Of a stretch of DNA of 64,000 bases, positions 32,808 through 40,767 are shown in pieces; within the stretch, counting starts at the first letter, position 1, and the number at the start of each line of letters is the position of its first letter. The notes beneath the pieces are model-generated. The model was not told where the DNA came from and ran no database searches. It saw only the letters and a list, made by a program, of their open reading frames with translations. The DNA is from Candidatus Anaeroferrophillus wilburensis (GTDB taxonomy: Bacteria; Desulfobacterota; Anaeroferrophillalia; Anaeroferrophillales; Anaeroferrophillaceae). A program made the translations under genes and the position numbers. The stretch covers positions 1 to 64,000 of the forward strand of contig JAFGSY010000027.1 in assembly GCA_016934315.1 (NCBI GenBank). Reading direction: 5' to 3'.

Positions 32808-34082
32808 GTGAAAGTACGCTATCTCTTTCTTATGATGACTGTTCTGGTGCTGCCGCTTCTTCTGGTTCCGGCTGTCGTGGATGCCAAGGATAGCATGAAA
32901 CTTAAAAGCGGCGCCAAGGGCAAGCTGTGCCTGGAATGTCATGAGGGTTTCAGGGAGAAACTGAAGAAATCTCATGTCCATACCCCCTTGGCGGAAGGTG
33001 AGTGCACCGGCTGTCACAACCCCCACACCTCCTCGCATGAGCTGCTCATGGCGGCCGAACCGAAGGATATCTGCTACCAATGCCATGAGCGCATGGTTCC
33101 TGAAGGGGCGGCCAGTGCTCACCAAGTGGTGGTTGATGGCCAATGTACTACCTGCCATGACCCCCATGCAGCCGATAACCGGATGAACCTCATCCGGTCG
33201 GGAAGTGAACTCTGCTATGGCTGCCATGAAGAACTGGGGCGCAAGGTTAGTGACAGCAAGTTCCAGCATTCGCCGGTCAAAAAAGACTGCCTGAAATGCC
33301 ACAACCCCCATGCTTCCAGCGAGCATCCTGCTTTGTTGGTGAAAAGCGTGCCGGAGCTGTGCAAAACCTGTCACCAGACGGATAAGACGACTTTCAAAAA
33401 CCTGCATGCAAATTATCCCGTGGACCAGGCCGACTGTACCTCTTGTCATGATACCCATGGTTCCAGCCAGGCTGCCATGCTTTATGATAATGTCCACCAG
33501 CCGGTCAGCAAGGGAATGTGCAAGCAATGCCATGCCGCTCCTGATGCTGCCGAACCGCTGAAGTTGAAACAGGCCGGTTATGAGTCCTGCCAGGGGTGCC
33601 ACTACGACATGGTGACCGATACCCTCAACCTGAAGCGGATTCACTGGCCGGTGGTCGATGGCAAAGGATGTCTGAACTGCCATACCCCCCACGCGTCAGC
33701 GACCGGCAGCCTGCTGCTGAAGCCTCAGAAAGCCTTGTGCGCCGGCTGCCATACCGATACCATGGCCCGACAGGAGCGCTCATCAACCAAGCATCCGCCA
33801 ATTGACGAGGGCAACTGTACCGCCTGCCATGCCCCCCATGGTTCCAATAACCAGTTTATCATGACCCGGGCGTCGGTGATGGATGTCTGCGGCGACTGCC
33901 ATGATTGGCAGACCCATTCATCCCATCCCATCGGGGAAAAAGTTGTTGATCCCCGCAACAAAAACAGTACTGTCCAATGCTTAAGCTGTCACCGCTCTCA
34001 CGGAACCGAACACAAACATTTTCTCTATTTCGCGACAACCAATGAACTGTGTATCCAGTGTCATGCAGGGTATCGGAGATAA
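32808..34082 (+). CDS. 16-haem c-type cytochrome (doubled CXXCH repeats)
   Basis: An exported cytochrome of 424 residues. The GTG start follows GGAGG. The signal peptide ends VVDAKD (about residue 26). There are 16 CXXCH motifs, with the same paired pattern as the upstream 26-haem protein (CTGCHNPHTSS, CTTCHDPHAAD, CTACHAPHGSN), so the two probably arose by duplication and differ in repeat number. Together they could hold 42 haems. It lies 4 bp before the second NHL gene, so these genes are cotranscribed. Confidence 0.92.
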   Translation: MKVRYLFLMMTVLVLPLLLVPAVVDAKDSMKLKSGAKGKLCLECHEGFREKLKKSHVHTPLAEGECTGCHNPHTSSHELLMAAEPKDICYQCHERMVPEGAASAHQVVVDGQCTTCHDPHAADNRMNLIRSGSELCYGCHEELGRKVSDSKFQHSPVKKDCLKCHNPHASSEHPALLVKSVPELCKTCHQTDKTTFKNLHANYPVDQADCTSCHDTHGSSQAAMLYDNVHQPVSKGMCKQCHAAPDAAEPLKLKQAGYESCQGCHYDMVTDTLNLKRIHWPVVDGKGCLNCHTPHASATGSLLLKPQKALCAGCHTDTMARQERSSTKHPPIDEGNCTACHAPHGSNNQFIMTRASVMDVCGDCHDWQTHSSHPIGEKVVDPRNKNSTVQCLSCHRSHGTEHKHFLYFATTNELCIQCHAGYRR

Positions 34083-34086
34083 AACC

Positions 34087-34989
34087 ATGAAAAAAACCTT
34101 TCTCCTGTTTGTCGGTCTTTTGCTGCTGGTTGTTTGGGGCCACTCTTCTCCTGCCCACGGGGCAAAAATCCGCTATCTCGCTTCGGTGTATGGTGACCGG
34201 CAGGGAGCCGGGCTGAAATATCCGGAGGGTGTCGCCTGTACCGAAAATCTCTTATTTGTTGCCGATACCGGCAACAGCCGGGTTGTGCGTTATTCGTATG
34301 AGGGGCGGGTAGTCACCGGTCAGGCCGAGTATGCACTGCCCAATACCTCCCCCATCAAACTGGAGGTGGATTCCCGCGGCTATCTCTATGTCCTCGACGG
34401 CCGTGAGCGGCGGATTATTCTTCTGGGAACGGAGGGCAACGTTGAGGGGTATTTTTCCCCTAAGGGGGTTCCCGGCGGCGGGCAGGTGGTTCCCAGAAGT
34501 TTTGCCGTTGGTCATGATGACTCGGTTTACCTGCTGGATGTTTTTTCCCGGTCGTTGCTGGTTCTGGATCGGACAGGTCAGTATCAGCGGCAACTCCCTT
34601 TTCCCGGGGATATCGGGTTTTTTTCCGACGTCGCCGTTGACCGCCAGGGAACAGTTTACCTGCTTGACAGTGTAGCGGCTGCCGTTTATGTGGTGCCGGC
34701 CAATGTCGGCGAGATCAGCCTGTTGAGTTCAAACCTGCGGGAATACGTAAATTTTCCAACCAACATGACTGTTGACCGTCATGGAGTTCTCTACTTGGTT
34801 GATCAGCATGGCGGCGGTCTTGCCCTGCTGAATAAGGACGGCTCATTCCTTGGCCGCAAGCTGAGTATGGGATGGAATGAAAGCCAGCTCTCCTACCCGG
34901 CCCAGATCTGCATCAGCGGCGGGGGCAGTATCTTTATCGCCGACCGTAACAACAGCCGGGTCCAACTGTTTTCTCTCGAAGAAAAGTGA
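34087..34989 (+). CDS. Secreted NHL-repeat beta-propeller protein
   Basis: A 300-residue exported protein with signal peptide MKKTFLLFVGLLLLVVWG...AHGAK and NHL repeats: KYPEGVACTENLLFVADTGN, VDSRGYLYVLDGRERRIILLG, SVYLLDVFSRSLLVLDRTG, GTVYLLDSVAAAVYVV, and the ending SIFIADRNNSRVQLFSLEE. SD GGAGA precedes the ATG. It closes the cytochrome cluster, which thus has an NHL protein at both ends; the two are diverged. A scaffold or maturation role is inferred. Confidence 0.8.
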   Translation: MKKTFLLFVGLLLLVVWGHSSPAHGAKIRYLASVYGDRQGAGLKYPEGVACTENLLFVADTGNSRVVRYSYEGRVVTGQAEYALPNTSPIKLEVDSRGYLYVLDGRERRIILLGTEGNVEGYFSPKGVPGGGQVVPRSFAVGHDDSVYLLDVFSRSLLVLDRTGQYQRQLPFPGDIGFFSDVAVDRQGTVYLLDSVAAAVYVVPANVGEISLLSSNLREYVNFPTNMTVDRHGVLYLVDQHGGGLALLNKDGSFLGRKLSMGWNESQLSYPAQICISGGGSIFIADRNNSRVQLFSLEEK

Positions 34990-35222
34990 TCCGGGCAGGA
35001 GTTTAGTCGCGTCCTAGCCTGGAGTGTGGTCTGCAATCGTCCCATCTTTAGGTCATTTACAACCGTATGCCTGCTATAGTCGAGCTGGTATGCGGTTTTT
35101 TTATGGCAAACGGTGGTGGCTCCGGCTTTTTTGTAAAAAAAAAAGACGCAGGCCGGACGGCATGATATACTTTTTTTGAAAAGCTCGACTTCATTTCACC
35201 TCTGTTTCTTGAAGGATGAAGA

Positions 35223-36974
35223 ATGCGTCTGGCTGTCCCTATCGTGCTGTTGCTCCTTACCTGTTTTTTGCTGCTATCTCCGGTCCTGGTGTCCGCGGCA
35301 TCCCTTGTCATCCGGATTGAAGGGATCGAAGACGCCCCTCTGGAAAACGTCACCAAGGCACTGGTGTTGCCGGCTGCCCTCCAGCGTGATGATGCTGAGC
35401 TCAAACCCCTTTGGCGGCGCCGCTTGGTTCGGCAGGCGCCTGAAAAGGTTCGCCTGGCCCTTGAACCCTTCGGCTATTATCATGCGGTGGTTAACGTCCG
35501 TCTCAACGAGCAGGCCAGTCCGCCCCAGCTTGAAGTAACCATCGTGCCGGGGGATCCGGTACGCATCATCCGGCAGCAGATCGAGATTGAAGGTAATCGT
35601 GAGCTGCTGGCAACGGCCATAAGCTCGTTTCCTCTCCATGAGGGGGATATTTTCCGCCATGATCTCTATGAACAGGGGAAGTCCCAGCTGTTGGGCTTGG
35701 CAGTCGATCATGGTTATCTGGATGCCGAATTTCGCCGCCACCAGGTGGTCGTGGACCCTGATGCCCTGAGTGCGTCCATCAACCTGCTGCTGGTTACCGG
35801 CGAACGTTACACCATCGGCAAGGTCCATTTTTCCGGGGCATCCGACTATCCGGAGAAATTTCTTGTCCGCTATCTCACCGTCCGGCCGGGAAGCTTTTTC
35901 TCCTATGCCCAACTGGGCAAGTCCCGGCAGAACCTGCTGGACAGCGACCGTTTCCGGGAGGTTGTCATCCAACCCCGCAAGGAGGAGGCTGTCGATGGCC
36001 AACTGCCGGTGGAGATTGTCCTTGATCCATCCCCCCCACGCCGGCTGCGGCCGGGGATCGGCTACGGCACCGATACGGGTGCCCGGCTCAGTGTCCGCGG
36101 CCAGGATCTCAATCTTCTCCACCGGGGCCATGAACTATACGGTGACCTGCTTATTGCTCAGCTGCGGCAGGATATCAGCTTCTCCTACATCCTGCCGGCC
36201 AGCCATGATATCAATACCATGACCGCCCTTCGCGGCGGCTATCGGGCCGAAAATCTCAAGAGTTATGATACCCGCTACGCCTATGCCGAGGCTGAACAGC
36301 TTTACGGTTTGGGGCCCCAGAAAACCGGCTCGTTCTTCCTCCGTTTTCTCTCGGAACGTTCTGATCTCAGCGGCGATAGTGTTTCCTCCGAACAGCTCAT
36401 CCCCGGCATTCGTTACCGCCAGTCAAAGCTCGACAACCCGGTCAGGCCCTCAAGGGGCTATCGGTGGTCGGTGGAAGGTCGTGGTGCCGTTGATCTGGTT
36501 CTTGCCGGCCTGCCGGTGCTCCAGGTGCTTGGCGATCTCCAGGTTATTCAGCCGCTGCCCTGGGAGAGTCTGCTGCTACTGCGGGGGGCTGCCGGTTCCA
36601 CGCTGCAGAAGGATGCCTTTCAGGATCTGCCGGCGTCACTGCGGTTTTTCACCGGCGGCGACAATTCGGTGAGAGGCTACGCCTACCAGTCCCTGGGACC
36701 GACCAACGGCCAGGGAGAGGTTGTGGGCGGCCGGCATTTTCTGGCCGGCAGCATCGAGGTCGAGCGGCGGGTGGCCACGGATTGGGGATTGGCTGCCTTT
36801 TTCGATATGGGCAATGCGTTTGACGACTTCACCCGGATCGATGCCAGAAAGGCGGCCGGCATCGGCATCCGCTACTACACACCCGTCGGCCCGGCCCGGC
36901 TTGACATTGCCCGGACGATTGCCGATCCTGATTCCCGTTTTCGCATTCATATTGGTTTGGGGGTAAGCTGGTGA
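35223..36974 (+). CDS. tamA: TamA-type Omp85 outer-membrane assembly protein
   Basis: A 583-residue outer-membrane protein: signal peptide (MRLAVPIVLLLLTCFLLLSPVLVSA-type), POTRA domains (about 30-260; VTIVPGDPVRIIRQQIEIEG, YTIGKVHFSGASDYPEKF), and a C-terminal 16-strand Omp85 barrel with RPSRGYRWSVEGRGAV, FFTGGDNSVRGYAYQSLGP (the conserved VRGF-type loop) and a terminal strand ending RFRIHIGLGVSW. It overlaps the TamB gene by 4 bp, the usual tamA-tamB pair that inserts selected outer-membrane proteins and supports lipid transport. Confidence 0.9.
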   Translation: MRLAVPIVLLLLTCFLLLSPVLVSAASLVIRIEGIEDAPLENVTKALVLPAALQRDDAELKPLWRRRLVRQAPEKVRLALEPFGYYHAVVNVRLNEQASPPQLEVTIVPGDPVRIIRQQIEIEGNRELLATAISSFPLHEGDIFRHDLYEQGKSQLLGLAVDHGYLDAEFRRHQVVVDPDALSASINLLLVTGERYTIGKVHFSGASDYPEKFLVRYLTVRPGSFFSYAQLGKSRQNLLDSDRFREVVIQPRKEEAVDGQLPVEIVLDPSPPRRLRPGIGYGTDTGARLSVRGQDLNLLHRGHELYGDLLIAQLRQDISFSYILPASHDINTMTALRGGYRAENLKSYDTRYAYAEAEQLYGLGPQKTGSFFLRFLSERSDLSGDSVSSEQLIPGIRYRQSKLDNPVRPSRGYRWSVEGRGAVDLVLAGLPVLQVLGDLQVIQPLPWESLLLLRGAAGSTLQKDAFQDLPASLRFFTGGDNSVRGYAYQSLGPTNGQGEVVGGRHFLAGSIEVERRVATDWGLAAFFDMGNAFDDFTRIDARKAAGIGIRYYTPVGPARLDIARTIADPDSRFRIHIGLGVSW

Positions 36975-39900
36975 AAAAGGTGGTTATCATGCTGCTGGTG
37001 GTGGTTGTTGCCGGGCTGGCTGGCGCGGGAGGCTGGTTTGCCTGGCTGGCCGGCAGCATCAACGGCAACCTCTACCTCATGGAACTCTGCTCACGATTTA
37101 CACCGCTGGAGGTGGAGGCGCATATCAGCCGGCCGTTGACCAGCGGATTGCAGGCAGAGGGCTTGCGGGTTCGCTGGCCGGCAGGAACCATGAAGGTGAC
37201 GCGGCTTGCCGTTGACTGGCAGCCGCGGGCGTTGATGAAACGCCGATTGCTTATCAATCACCTGGAAGTGGATGGTGTGGAGGTGACTATGGTTCCTGGT
37301 GCTGATGAACCCCAGCACCGGGGCGAGTTGTCTCTGCCTGTGCTTCCTGCCATTCCTTTTGACATTGAACTGCGGCAGCTGCGGCTCAGTAATCTCACTG
37401 CTTCTGCCGGATCAGGGAAGCCGCTATACCTTGCCGCCCTTTCTGCCAGCCTGTATGCGGCCGGAACAGCCATCAACCTGGATAATTTGGAGATCCGGCG
37501 GCATAGTGGTGGCGAGTGGATAGCGGGGAATTGCCGGTTTGAACTGCAGGACCATGGTCCGGCGATCCTGGTCGACCTGAAACTGGCATCGGTTAATCTT
37601 GCCGCGGAAATCGGTCTTGCCACTAACCTGAACGGCACAGTCCGGGGCCGGGTTGAGAGGGAACGCTATCGCTTTGATGTTGATCTGCAGAACGCTATTG
37701 ACGACTGGCAGCAGGCAAGCCTGCAGGCCGTGATTGACGGCAACCTGCAAGGACTACAAATGATGGATATCTCTGCCAGAGTGCTGAATGGTATGGTTGC
37801 CGGTGATCTGGATATTTCCTGGGAACAGGGGCTGCGGTTGGCCGGCAGATTAACCGGCAGGGATGTGGATCTGTCCGTACTTGGGAAAAATATGGCCGGT
37901 AGCCTGAATTTCACTGCTGATGGTGCCATGGCCAAAAGTGACGATGGCCTGGTCGCCCATTGGGATGTCACGATTGCTGAGAGTATCCTCCAGGGCCGTC
38001 AGTTTGCGGGTATTTTTGCCGGTAGTTGGCAAGAACATGATCTTACGATAGCCAATCTTGATTTCTCCGGTGAGGGTATCCACCTCAGCGGCCATGGGCG
38101 CTTGGGCCGGCGGGTTGAGGTAGCACTGGCAGTGGACGACCTTGATCGGCTGGTCACCGGCGGGCATGGTTCACTGAACTTCGGCGGCTGGTTTTCCCGC
38201 GTGGATGAAGACGTTCGCGGTCAACTGGACGGTGATTTTGCTGGGGTTATCTTCCATGATATTGCGGCTGCCAGCGGCAAGGTCCGTCTTTCCTGGCCCG
38301 GGGGGGGCATGGCAGCCGGCAGACTGGAGTTACAGACTGACAGCGTGAGGACACAAGGGGTTGCCTTGGATACGCTGTGCTTTTCAGCAGTCGGGCGGCC
38401 TGCCGACCATGCTCTGACCCTGACCACCGGCTGGGCCGGCGGTAATCTCAATCTTGTGGGTGCTGGCGGTTGGCAAAAAGACAGGTGGGCTGGAGTGCTG
38501 CAACAGTTTATCGGGCAGGAAGAACATACGGGTGCCTGGCGGCTGTCCGAGCCGGTTGCCGTCAGTGCCGGCAGTCAGTCACTGCAGCTGGGTGATTTTG
38601 TCATCGAGGGAGAGCGGGGCTGGCGGCTGCAGGGCAGGGCGGATCTCCAGCTAGCTCTGGAAGTCTACCATGCCAATCTTGCCTGGGATAATCTTTCTCT
38701 TTCGCTGCTGAAACCGCTGGCCGGGGCATGTCAACTGGAAGGCAAGACCCATGGCCTCCTCCGGCTGGACAGCGAAGGTGACGGCCGGCTGACTGTTGAT
38801 CTGCAGTCAGAGGGAGATCCCTCGATAACTGCCGCTGGTAGCACCTTTGCGTTCAGTAGCGCTACCCTGCGGGCCTCCTGGAACGAAGAGGGACTGCGGG
38901 CTGAGGCTCTTCTGCGGCCATCTGCCGGTGGCCAGATCAGGGCTGATCTGCAGTCGCCGGATCCCGCCCATCCCGGTTTGCCGGCCCAGTGTGACTTTGA
39001 TGTGAACTGGGAAAATCTGCCGGTGGCGGAGGTGGCCGCATCAATCATCTCCGACGTCCAACTCTCCGGGCGCTGGCAGGGCAGTCTGCAGGGAAACTGG
39101 CGGGGAACATCGGCGTCCTTCTCGCTCACCGGCCGCAGCTGGATCGATGATGGCGAGCTGGTATGGCAAAGCGATGAGCGCCAGGTGCGGGCCGGTCTGC
39201 GAAAGGCTGAGGTGAACCTGGACTGGCAGGCTGCCATGGCCAGAACAGAGGCCGTTGTTCTGCTTGCCGGCGGTGGTCGGCTTGCCGGCCGGCTGGAGCT
39301 GCCCCTGCCGGCACGGCTGCCTCTGGCTGCTGCCGGTGACCTGCCGTTGACCGGGGATCTTGCTTTTTCTCTGGCGGAGCTGGGACTCGCCGGGGTGTTG
39401 TTTCCGGGGATGGTTGACGAGGTGCGCGGCCGGCTGGAGGGAGAGCTGCAGGTTGGCGGCAGGGTTTCCAGCCCGGTATTGACCGGTCGCTTTTCCCTGC
39501 ATGATGCGGGCGGTGTGATTCCCGATGCTGGACTTCGTATTGAAGCACTGACCCTGAAGGGCAGTCTGGCAGACAACCGGCTGGTCCTGGAACAATTGCA
39601 TCTTACCTCGGGCGGCGGCGCCCTTGACGGCAGCGGTGTGGTGGAACTGGCCGGCTGGCTGCCGGAAAAATGGAATTTTGCCGTCCAGGGCGACCGGGTC
39701 CTGGTGGTGGATCTGCCGGAATGGTCGCTGCTGGTCAGCCCGAACCTGAAAATATCCGGCAGCCCCGATGGCATCCATGTTGACGGTGATATCCTGGTGC
39801 CGTCCATGATGCTTACCGGGGTTGCTGCTCAAACCGTTGGCCCCAGTTCCGATGTTGTGCTGGTTGGTGGCCAGGAATTGACGGCACCACCCCGGCCGCA

Positions 39901-40609
39901 GATCAACGCCAATATCAGGATTACCCTTGGTGACAGCGTCGTGGTCAAGGCGCAGGGACTGGATGCGCGTCTGGAAGGGAAGATTGCCGTCAGCAATGAC
40001 CGGAAGGGGCGTTATGTCGGTGAAGGGGAGATCCGGATTGCCAAGGGGCGCTATGCGGCCTACGGCCTGCAGCTGCCGATTTCCCGCGGCCGCTTCATGT
40101 TTGCCGGCGGCCCGGTGGAGGAGCCGTTGATTGATGTGCTTGCCGAACGGGTTGTGGGCGATGTGAAAACCGGGATGTTGATCAGCGGCACACCGAGGAA
40201 CCCCATGATGAAACTCATTTCAACCCCGGTCATGCCGGATGCAGACATCCTCTCCTATCTGGTCCTTGGCCGACCTGTCGGAGAGGCAGCCGGTCAGGAA
40301 AGTGCACTGCTGGTGGCTGCCAACGCCCTGATGGCCCGCGGCGAGTCGGTGGCGTTGCAGGAACAGCTCAAGCGGCGGCTGGGTATCGATGTTCTGCAGG
40401 TGGAAAAGGGTAACGGCGGGGTGGAGGGCTCCATGGTTACCATCGGCAAGTACCTGACCCCCGACCTCTATCTGAGCTTCGGCCAGTCGCTGTTTTCGCC
40501 GGTGAGTCTCACGACGCTCCGCTACCGGCTGGCTAAAAGCTGGGAGCTGGAATCCCAGCTCGGCACGGTCAGCGGCGTTGACCTTTCCTACCGGCTGGAA
40601 TTCTGGTGA
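36971..40609 (+). CDS. tamB: TamB-like inner-membrane-anchored translocation/assembly protein
   Basis: A 1212-residue AsmA-like protein. The GTG start overlaps the TamA stop (GTGA). An N-terminal membrane anchor (about residues 4-24) leads into a very long beta-rich region with repeated strand patterns, typical of the bridge-like groove. The C-terminal ~350 residues form the DUF490/TamB domain (ARLEGKIAVSNDRKGRYVGEGEIRIAKGRYAAYG-type segment, ending SLTTLRYRLAKSW...LSYRLEFW). It spans the periplasm to TamA and is thought to pass phospholipids and aid barrel assembly. Confidence 0.88.
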   Translation: MKKVVIMLLVVVVAGLAGAGGWFAWLAGSINGNLYLMELCSRFTPLEVEAHISRPLTSGLQAEGLRVRWPAGTMKVTRLAVDWQPRALMKRRLLINHLEVDGVEVTMVPGADEPQHRGELSLPVLPAIPFDIELRQLRLSNLTASAGSGKPLYLAALSASLYAAGTAINLDNLEIRRHSGGEWIAGNCRFELQDHGPAILVDLKLASVNLAAEIGLATNLNGTVRGRVERERYRFDVDLQNAIDDWQQASLQAVIDGNLQGLQMMDISARVLNGMVAGDLDISWEQGLRLAGRLTGRDVDLSVLGKNMAGSLNFTADGAMAKSDDGLVAHWDVTIAESILQGRQFAGIFAGSWQEHDLTIANLDFSGEGIHLSGHGRLGRRVEVALAVDDLDRLVTGGHGSLNFGGWFSRVDEDVRGQLDGDFAGVIFHDIAAASGKVRLSWPGGGMAAGRLELQTDSVRTQGVALDTLCFSAVGRPADHALTLTTGWAGGNLNLVGAGGWQKDRWAGVLQQFIGQEEHTGAWRLSEPVAVSAGSQSLQLGDFVIEGERGWRLQGRADLQLALEVYHANLAWDNLSLSLLKPLAGACQLEGKTHGLLRLDSEGDGRLTVDLQSEGDPSITAAGSTFAFSSATLRASWNEEGLRAEALLRPSAGGQIRADLQSPDPAHPGLPAQCDFDVNWENLPVAEVAASIISDVQLSGRWQGSLQGNWRGTSASFSLTGRSWIDDGELVWQSDERQVRAGLRKAEVNLDWQAAMARTEAVVLLAGGGRLAGRLELPLPARLPLAAAGDLPLTGDLAFSLAELGLAGVLFPGMVDEVRGRLEGELQVGGRVSSPVLTGRFSLHDAGGVIPDAGLRIEALTLKGSLADNRLVLEQLHLTSGGGALDGSGVVELAGWLPEKWNFAVQGDRVLVVDLPEWSLLVSPNLKISGSPDGIHVDGDILVPSMMLTGVAAQTVGPSSDVVLVGGQELTAPPRPQINANIRITLGDSVVVKAQGLDARLEGKIAVSNDRKGRYVGEGEIRIAKGRYAAYGLQLPISRGRFMFAGGPVEEPLIDVLAERVVGDVKTGMLISGTPRNPMMKLISTPVMPDADILSYLVLGRPVGEAAGQESALLVAANALMARGESVALQEQLKRRLGIDVLQVEKGNGGVEGSMVTIGKYLTPDLYLSFGQSLFSPVSLTTLRYRLAKSWELESQLGTVSGVDLSYRLEFW

Positions 40610-40767
40610 TTGAAATCACTGGATGTCGCCTGTTTCTATGACGGTGACCAACCGGCAAAGAAAATCCCTGGACGAGTCAATGCTGTATGACGTATTCTTC
40701 CATGATAAGATATAAGCACACATGTATTGTTGTAACACCAGGTGAAAGCATCTGAAAGGAGAACTAC

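Noticed and set aside
30814-34082. Short regular repeats resembling a CRISPR array
   Set aside because: The periodicity is that of CXXCH haem codons within open reading frames; there are no identical repeats with unique spacers. No CRISPR array or cas gene is seen in the window.
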